From contig JALOTS010000117.1 in the NCBI GenBank assembly GCA_025457785.1, forward strand, positions 1-10,171: a DNA stretch of 10,171 nt, written 5' to 3'. A program made the translations under genes and the position numbers. The DNA is from Pontiellaceae bacterium (GTDB lineage: Bacteria; Verrucomicrobiota; Kiritimatiellia; Kiritimatiellales; Tichowtungiaceae). Below, piece after piece: positions 5,618 through 10,171 of this stretch (position 1 is the first letter of the stretch; each line of letters begins with the position of its first letter). Under the pieces are notes generated by a model. It saw only the letters and a program-made list of their open reading frames with translations, did not search any database and was not told the origin of the DNA.

Positions 5618-6669
5618 TTTTATTGGGTATTGAAACCTCGTGCGACGAAACCGCCGCCGCCGTCCTGATCGATGGCGCGGTGCGCTCGAACGTCATTTAT
5701 TCGCAAATCGCCAAACATGCCCCCTATGGCGGCGTGGTGCCGGAAATCGCCTCGCGGGATCACGTCAAAAAACTTCCCGGCATTATCGAAGAGGCGCTGT
5801 CGGGGGCCGGCTGCACCTTTGCGCAACTGGACGGCATTGCGGTAACCTACGGGCCGGGGCTGGCCAGCTCGTTACTCATCGGCTATTCCGCCGCCCGCGC
5901 GCTCAGCCGGCGGCTGGCCATACCGCTTACCGGCGTTCATCACCACGAGGGACACATTTATTCGGTTTTTCTGGGCGAAAATCCGCCCGTCCTCGACGGG
6001 GCTTTTCCGATGATGGCGCTGCTCGTCTCCGGCGGCGACACCAAGCTGGTTTACATGAAAGAGCCCGGCCATTATCAAATTATCGGACAGACCATCGACG
6101 ATGCGGCGGGCGAAGCCCTCGACAAGGGTGCGCTGCTGCTCGGTCTCGGTTATCCGGGCGGGCCGATCATCCAACGGACCGCTGAAGGCGGCAATCCGAA
6201 GGCGGTGCGTTTTCCGCGCGGACTCGACAATGTGGGCGGCGAATGGAAATACGAATTTGACCGCAAGCTGTGCTTCAGCTTCAGCGGACTCAAAACCGCG
6301 CTGCTGTATCATGTGCAGAACCACCCCGAAACGCTGGCGGACGAATCCAGAAAACGGGATTTGATTGCCAGTTATCAGGAAGCCGTTGCGGATGCGCTCG
6401 CAGTGCGGCTGGAACGCGCACTGGAACAATATCCGTGCGCGGCGTTTGCCTGTGCCGGCGGCGTGTCGCTCAATAAAGTGCTGCGCGAAAAGATGAAACA
6501 GCTTTCAGAAAAATGCGGTACTCCCCTGCATCTTTCGTCGCCGAAACTCTGCACCGACAACGCCGCGATGATTGCCGGGGCCGCATACATTAAACTTTCA
6601 CGCGGATATCCCTTCACCGCGCCGGATGATGTGAACCCCAATCTGAAATTAAAAAACTGGGCCGATTAA
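5614..6669 (+). CDS. tsaD: tRNA N6-threonylcarbamoyladenosine transferase TsaD (YgjD/Gcp/Kae1 family)
   Basis: TsaD moves the threonylcarbamoyl group from threonylcarbamoyl-AMP to adenosine 37 of ANN-decoding tRNAs, working with TsaB and TsaE after TsaC makes the intermediate. This cytosolic enzyme is essential in most bacteria. The 351 residues match the family end to end: LGIETSCDET at 4-13, YGGVVPEIASRDH at 38-50, TYGPGLASSLLIG at 78-90, the iron-binding histidines H110 and H114 in VHHHEGH, LLVSGGDT at 136-143, AGGVSLNKVLR at 281-291 and metal-binding D315 in CTDNAAMIAG. GTG is the start and overlaps the protease stop (GTGA 5614-5617). None of tsaB, tsaC or tsaE is in the window. It converges on the transporter gene downstream. 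Confidence 0.98.
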   Translation: MILLGIETSCDETAAAVLIDGAVRSNVIYSQIAKHAPYGGVVPEIASRDHVKKLPGIIEEALSGAGCTFAQLDGIAVTYGPGLASSLLIGYSAARALSRRLAIPLTGVHHHEGHIYSVFLGENPPVLDGAFPMMALLVSGGDTKLVYMKEPGHYQIIGQTIDDAAGEALDKGALLLGLGYPGGPIIQRTAEGGNPKAVRFPRGLDNVGGEWKYEFDRKLCFSFSGLKTALLYHVQNHPETLADESRKRDLIASYQEAVADALAVRLERALEQYPCAAFACAGGVSLNKVLREKMKQLSEKCGTPLHLSSPKLCTDNAAMIAGAAYIKLSRGYPFTAPDDVNPNLKLKNWAD

Positions 6670-6730
6670 TCTCGCGGTTCCGCCCTCCGGCGATTGAAAC
6701 CGGACCGTCCAACCCTCGGGAACCGGCGGT
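6670..6730. other. Convergent intergenic gap without a clear terminator
   Basis: The gap separates the tsaD stop from the transporter stop. An imperfect pairing is possible between GGTTCC near 6677 and GGAACC near 6720, but there is no T-run on either strand, so no terminator is called. Confidence 0.4.
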
Positions 6731-7549
6731 TCATCCGAGCGCCACATCCAGCATCATCATAACGGCAAAACCGAGCATGGCGCCCATCGTCGCAATATCG
6801 GTGTTTTTGTTCGATTGCGATTCCGGAATCAGTTCCTCGACCACAACAAAAATCATCGCGCCCGCCGCGAAAGAGAGGGCGTAGGGCAGAATCGGACGCA
6901 TCAGCAGAACCGCCGCCGCGCCGATGACTCCGGCGACCGGCTCCACCAACCCCGAGAGCTGTCCGTACCAGAAACATTTGCGGCGTGACATCCCTTCACG
7001 ACGAAGCGGCACTGAAACCGCCGCACCTTCCGGAAAATTCTGTATGCCGATGCCAATGGCCAGCGCGATGGCGCCCGCCAGTGTGGCGGAAGGAAGGCTG
7101 TAGGCGACAGCGCCGAATGCGACACCGACCGCGAGCCCTTCGGGGATATTGTGCAAGGTGATGGCCAGCACCAGCAGAACACTGCGCCGCCACGGAGTAT
7201 GAATCCCCTCGGCGTTTTCAATCGGTTCGCCGAGGTGAAGATGCGGCAGAACCAGATCCATACTTCGCAGAAAAAGCCCGCCGAGCAAAAACCCGGTTAC
7301 GGCGGGAATCCAGGAGGCAACCGTGCCGTCGGCTTCCGCCATTTCAATGGCCGGGGCAAGCAGTGACCAGAAGCTGGCGGCAATCATAACCCCGGCGGCA
7401 AAGCCGAGCATGGCATCGAGCACTTTGCGGTTGATGGATTTAAAAAAGAAAACCATGGCCGCGCCGAGAGCGGTGACACCCCAGGTGAACAACGTGGCCA
7501 GCAACGCCTGAACCGCCGGATGAAGCCCGATAAACCAATTCGCACTCAT
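6731..7549 (-). CDS. ZIP family divalent metal transporter, GufA/ZIP11-like
   Basis: An inner-membrane transporter that most likely imports zinc or another divalent metal. The 272-residue protein has the ZIP signature in paired metal-binding helices: HNIPEG at 133-138 and QNFPEG at 170-175, with EELIPE at 238-243 in a later helix. About eight hydrophobic segments are visible. A polar loop with HLHLGEP (about 103-109) lies between helices 3 and 4, as expected. The opening, with LLATLFTWGVTALGAA, is typical of the GufA/ZIP11 subfamily. Starts are uncertain. ATG 7549 is chosen because the protein then begins at the usual distance from the first helix. ATG 7564 and TTG 7612 are alternatives and none has a good ribosome binding site. 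The gene runs toward tsaD and away from the leucine-rich-repeat gene. Confidence 0.93.
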   Translation of the reverse strand: MSANWFIGLHPAVQALLATLFTWGVTALGAAMVFFFKSINRKVLDAMLGFAAGVMIAASFWSLLAPAIEMAEADGTVASWIPAVTGFLLGGLFLRSMDLVLPHLHLGEPIENAEGIHTPWRRSVLLVLAITLHNIPEGLAVGVAFGAVAYSLPSATLAGAIALAIGIGIQNFPEGAAVSVPLRREGMSRRKCFWYGQLSGLVEPVAGVIGAAAVLLMRPILPYALSFAAGAMIFVVVEELIPESQSNKNTDIATMGAMLGFAVMMMLDVALG

Positions 7550-7564
7550 GCGGACATGATTCAT

Positions 7565-7928
7565 GAACAGAACCCGGTAATCAATCCTCAATCCGCTGAA
7601 GGTAACACTCAAAACAGATCATCTGCAACGCCCGCGGAAGACGGCCCGGTGAGTTCGTATCGAGACGGTTTGAAGCAGGCAGCGCGTCAAGCTGCGCCAG
7701 TAACCTCGCCTTATCTTTCGGAAAGCGGCCTTCGAGCAGACTTCGAAACAAGACAGAGAGTATTTGAGCGCCGTTAACCGGTTCCCGGCAGTTCAGGAGT
7801 GGACCACGATTCATCAAAGCAATTATCCGCAGCAACCCGGGTCTCTCCGGCCGGCATCGGTCTGATTGACGCGGCATAAATGGTGTAAATTGTTGCATTT
7901 TCCGGCTTGCGGCGATAGCTTCGTCGCC
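7565..7928. other. Gene-poor region between the transporter and the leucine-rich-repeat gene
   Basis: No recognisable gene is present. A minus-strand frame from ATG 7814 to the stop at 7581 would give 77 residues with a plausible helical stretch (LFRSLLEGRFPKDKARLLAQ). It matches nothing I know and runs antisense across the alternative transporter starts. It could be a small hypothetical protein, a decayed gene end, or chance. Confidence 0.35.
7866..7891 (+). promoter_or_regulatory. Candidate promoter for the leucine-rich-repeat gene
   Basis: TTGACG at 7866-7871 and TAAATT at 7886-7891 could be -35 and -10 boxes, but the 14-base spacing is shorter than usual. Their position would put transcription start near 7898 and favours ATG 7929 over the upstream TTG at 7866. 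Confidence 0.3.
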
Positions 7929-9965
7929 ATGCATAAACACACTGAACGTATCCGCATCGCTTTCGGTCAAACGGTTTTCGGATTTTTTTTCGGAGTCAGC
8001 CTGTTGCTCCGCCCGTTCATTGCCGCCGCTGATTTTCAGGAGGGTCCTTACACCTATACCGTCACCGGAAATCAAGTCACTATCACGGCCTTCTCCGCTG
8101 CGTACTCCGGTCCGTTGACAATTACGAACGTGCTGGGAGGTTTTCCGGTGACTCATATCGGCACTCTGGCGTTTGGCAGTTGTAACGGCCTGACCGGCAT
8201 TATTGTCCCTGACAGTGTCACGGATGTCGGTTTTCATGCATTCTCGAGCTGTACCGGCCTGACCGGCATCGTTTTCGCGGACAGTGTCACCAACATCGGG
8301 GACTATGCGTTAATCGCCTGTTCCAGCCTGACCAACGTCACACTCTCCACCGGCCTGATCCGCATTGGAAAGGGTGCCTTTACAAACTGCAAAAAACTCT
8401 CCGCCGCCGTCATTCCGGACAGTGTCACGACGCTCGGAGAAGACTTGTTCACCTCCTGTACCGGCCTGCTGAATGTCACCCTTGGCACCAATATCACCGG
8501 TATCGGCAGCGGAACCTTTAACGGTTGCACCAACCTGTCGGACATTCTGATTCCCGAGGGTGTCCGGAATATCGGGAACTGCGCTTTCCAGAACTGTCAC
8601 AGTCTGAAAAGCGTGTCGATCGCAAACAGCGTAACGAATATCGGAACCGGAGCTTTTACGTTCTGCCTCAATCTGGGCGCTGTCGTCATTCCCTCCGGTG
8701 TCCAGACCATCGGCGCGTCACCGTTCAACTCCTGCAGCAGCCTGAGCAACATTACCGTGGCGGTATCAAACGCGAACTACAGCAGTTCCGAGGGGGTGCT
8801 GTTCGATAAGGATAAAACCATCCTTATCCAGTGTCCGATGGCCAGAACCGGAACCTATGTCATTCCCGGCACGGTCATGTCCATTGCGGACGCCGCTTTC
8901 GAAGGCGCTTCTCTTCTCACCGGCATCACCATTCCCGACAGCACAACCAATGTCGGGAACTATGCCTTCGGCAATTGTGCCAATCTTACAAACATTCTCG
9001 TCGGCGCCGGCGTTTGCAGCATCGGCGATTATGCTTTTCGTTTCTGCAACAGCCTGACCGGCATCCTGCTTCCCGACAGCCTCATCAGGCTCGGCAATTA
9101 TTCATTCTATTCCTGTCCTTACCTGCGGAGCATCACGATCCCGGACAGCGTCGTCAGCATCGGCAATTCAGCATTTGACTCCTGTTTCCGCCTGACGACT
9201 GTCGTGCCGGGCAGCAGCCTCAACATCATCGGAAGCATGGCATTCCGGCACTGCACCGCGCTGCAGGCCGTCACAATAACAGATCGGGTTACAGACATTG
9301 GGGAGCAGGCCTTTTCCGACTGCGCTTCGCTGACCCGCATTGTAATTCCGAACAGCGTTACAAACCTCGGAAACGCAGCGTTCTCTTATTGTTCCTCGTT
9401 GGAAAGTGCCGCCATGGGGGCCGGTGTCACCGTTATCCAGGGGTCGTTGTTCGCAAACTGTATCAGCCTGACCAATCTTACGATCGGCGCAAATGTTACC
9501 GCCATTATGGATTGGGCTTTTGCCTGTAATCCGGCCCTGGTCAGCGTCACGATTCCCGGCAACGTAACCAACCTCGCGAACGGGGCCTTCAGTTCCTGCA
9601 CCGGTCTGCAGCGGGTGTACTTCATGGGCGACCCGCCATCCATTGATTCCAACATCTTCAACAGCACCGGTGCAACCGTTTATTACCTCCCTGAAACCGG
9701 CAGTTGGCCCGATAATCTGGCCGGCCGGCCGACCGTTCTCTGGAACCCGCTTTTCACCTCGTTTCACGTCTCGATTCCCGGCGGAGCCGCCGGTACCATT
9801 ACAGGCACCGCAAACATTCCCATCTGTGTCGAGGTCTGCACGAACCTCGTTGAAAGCGCATGGATCCGGGTTCTCACAACAAACCTTGTCAGCGGATCGC
9901 TCACTCTTACCGATGCTGCCGCAACCAACTGTCCGATCCGCTTCTACCGCATCGCCGGGCCCTGA
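7929..9965 (+). CDS. Secreted BspA-type leucine-rich-repeat (LRR_5) protein
   Basis: A 678-residue surface or secreted protein, presumably for binding or adhesion; no enzymatic motif is seen. From ATG 7929, a signal peptide covers about residues 1-34 (hydrophobic core around 11-32, then IAAAD). After a short beta-rich stretch, 20 repeats follow at residues 77-571 with the pattern IGxxAFxxCxxLTxIxIPDSVTN, plus a partial twenty-first. Nineteen are exactly 23 residues. The ninth is 58, carrying the usual BspA insertion (NANYSSSEGVLFDKDKT). The last 70 or so residues form a beta domain with TITGTANIPICVEVCTNL and a terminal FYRIAGP, a type I associate with verrucomicrobial exported proteins. TTG 7866 would add 21 residues, but ATG 7929 gives a normal signal peptide. 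No strong ribosome binding site is visible. Confidence 0.9.
   Translation: MHKHTERIRIAFGQTVFGFFFGVSLLLRPFIAAADFQEGPYTYTVTGNQVTITAFSAAYSGPLTITNVLGGFPVTHIGTLAFGSCNGLTGIIVPDSVTDVGFHAFSSCTGLTGIVFADSVTNIGDYALIACSSLTNVTLSTGLIRIGKGAFTNCKKLSAAVIPDSVTTLGEDLFTSCTGLLNVTLGTNITGIGSGTFNGCTNLSDILIPEGVRNIGNCAFQNCHSLKSVSIANSVTNIGTGAFTFCLNLGAVVIPSGVQTIGASPFNSCSSLSNITVAVSNANYSSSEGVLFDKDKTILIQCPMARTGTYVIPGTVMSIADAAFEGASLLTGITIPDSTTNVGNYAFGNCANLTNILVGAGVCSIGDYAFRFCNSLTGILLPDSLIRLGNYSFYSCPYLRSITIPDSVVSIGNSAFDSCFRLTTVVPGSSLNIIGSMAFRHCTALQAVTITDRVTDIGEQAFSDCASLTRIVIPNSVTNLGNAAFSYCSSLESAAMGAGVTVIQGSLFANCISLTNLTIGANVTAIMDWAFACNPALVSVTIPGNVTNLANGAFSSCTGLQRVYFMGDPPSIDSNIFNSTGATVYYLPETGSWPDNLAGRPTVLWNPLFTSFHVSIPGGAAGTITGTANIPICVEVCTNLVESAWIRVLTTNLVSGSLTLTDAAATNCPIRFYRIAGP
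8157..9641 (+). repeat. Array of 20 leucine-rich-repeat units within the gene
   Basis: Units are 69 bases, except the ninth at 174 bases. Protein-level conservation is high at I-G, A-F, C and the IPDSVTN turn. DNA identity between units is only partial, so the array is old or diversified rather than freshly expanded. Confidence 0.85.
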
Positions 9966-10014
9966 TCGGAAAACCTCATAAAAACGCCGGGGTGCTTGCC
10001 GGACACCGATGTCC

Positions 10015-10042
10015 CAAATGATTCTGCCCGCAAATTATTCTG
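10015..10042. repeat. Intergenic direct repeat CAAATGATTCTG / CAAATTATTCTG
   Basis: Two 12-base copies (10015-10026 and 10031-10042) differ at one base and start 16 bases apart. They lie in non-coding sequence after the leucine-rich-repeat gene. They resemble intergenic filler motifs I recall from related metagenomic genomes. No clear terminator was seen between 9966 and 10099. Confidence 0.45.
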
Positions 10043-10099
10043 TCATCAGAGGTCAAGGTAGAGGCCGGGGTCTCCTGAGTTCCGAAACGGGACACCCGA

Positions 10100-10171
10100 T
10101 CAATATAACAGGTCATAAAGCTGGCGTTGTTCGGCATCCATTTGGAGCAGAACCCGGTACATTTTTGGATA
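10100..10171 (-). CDS. Possible C-terminal end of a minus-strand gene entering from the right
   Basis: The frame is open from the right edge and gives 23 residues ending MDAEQRQLYDLLY before the stop at 10100-10102. The composition is protein-like with a helical, acidic ending, but the piece is too short to identify and could be chance. Confidence 0.25.
   Translation of the reverse strand, partial: YPKMYRVLLQMDAEQRQLYDLLY

Noticed and set aside
5872..6429. Minus-strand reading frame of 185 codons opposite tsaD
   Set aside because: tsaD is unambiguous here; the antisense frame results from its codon bias.
7581..8237. Minus-strand reading frame of 218 codons crossing the start of the leucine-rich-repeat gene
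   Set aside because: Its first two thirds oppose the signal peptide and repeats of a clear gene. Only the part from 7814 downward was kept as a low-confidence note.
8157..9641. CRISPR-like or tandem satellite array
   Set aside because: The periodicity is protein-level 23-residue leucine-rich repeats in one open frame; DNA units are not identical and there are no spacers.
9966..10014. Rho-independent terminator after the leucine-rich-repeat gene
   Set aside because: Only 4-bp stems can be drawn (for example CCGG with CCGG) and no T-run follows.

Overview
This window looks like part of a bacterial chromosome from the PVC superphylum, most plausibly Kiritimatiellota or a close verrucomicrobial relative. 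That placement is inferred. It rests on the leucine-rich-repeat protein at the right, whose C-terminal domain (about 9755-9965, ending in F-Y-R-I-x-x-P) is a type I know from verrucomicrobial secreted proteins. Moderate GC and intergenic motifs that feel familiar from this group also fit. No rRNA, tRNA, CRISPR array, transposase or phage gene was found.

Left part (1-4385) is an accessory island. It opens with a type IIG (Eco57I-like) restriction-modification protein whose N-terminal portion is absent from the window. Its frame runs out of two small hairpins (52-66 and 76-92) that do not look like restriction-enzyme sequence. By a 4-base overlap it is coupled to a Fic protein with a non-canonical motif (HPFRESNGR). 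Next come a small antisense gene bearing a Fic-inhibitor-like motif (2789-2968), a duplicated short reading frame resembling the start of another Fic family (3035-3169 and 4182-4385), and between the two copies a class II Fic gene split by an internal deletion. In the split gene the inhibitory motif and the catalytic domain lie in two frames that overlap by ATGA. This is a decaying or rearranging restriction-modification/Fic cluster.

Middle part (4382-6669) is housekeeping. An exported S41 C-terminal processing protease overlaps tsaD, the universal tRNA t6A modification enzyme. Both have good Shine-Dalgarno sequences. The second Fic-like remnant reads straight into the protease gene through another ATGA overlap.

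Right part: a convergent GufA/ZIP11-type metal transporter lies on the minus strand (6731-7549). After a gene-poor gap comes a secreted BspA-type leucine-rich-repeat protein with 20 very regular units (7929-9965). The last 200 bases hold an intergenic direct repeat and the possible end of a minus-strand gene entering from the right.

The main points of interest are the split Fic gene that now resembles a two-component antitoxin/toxin arrangement, the 80-base perfect repeats flanking it, and the hairpin pair at the broken start of the restriction enzyme.
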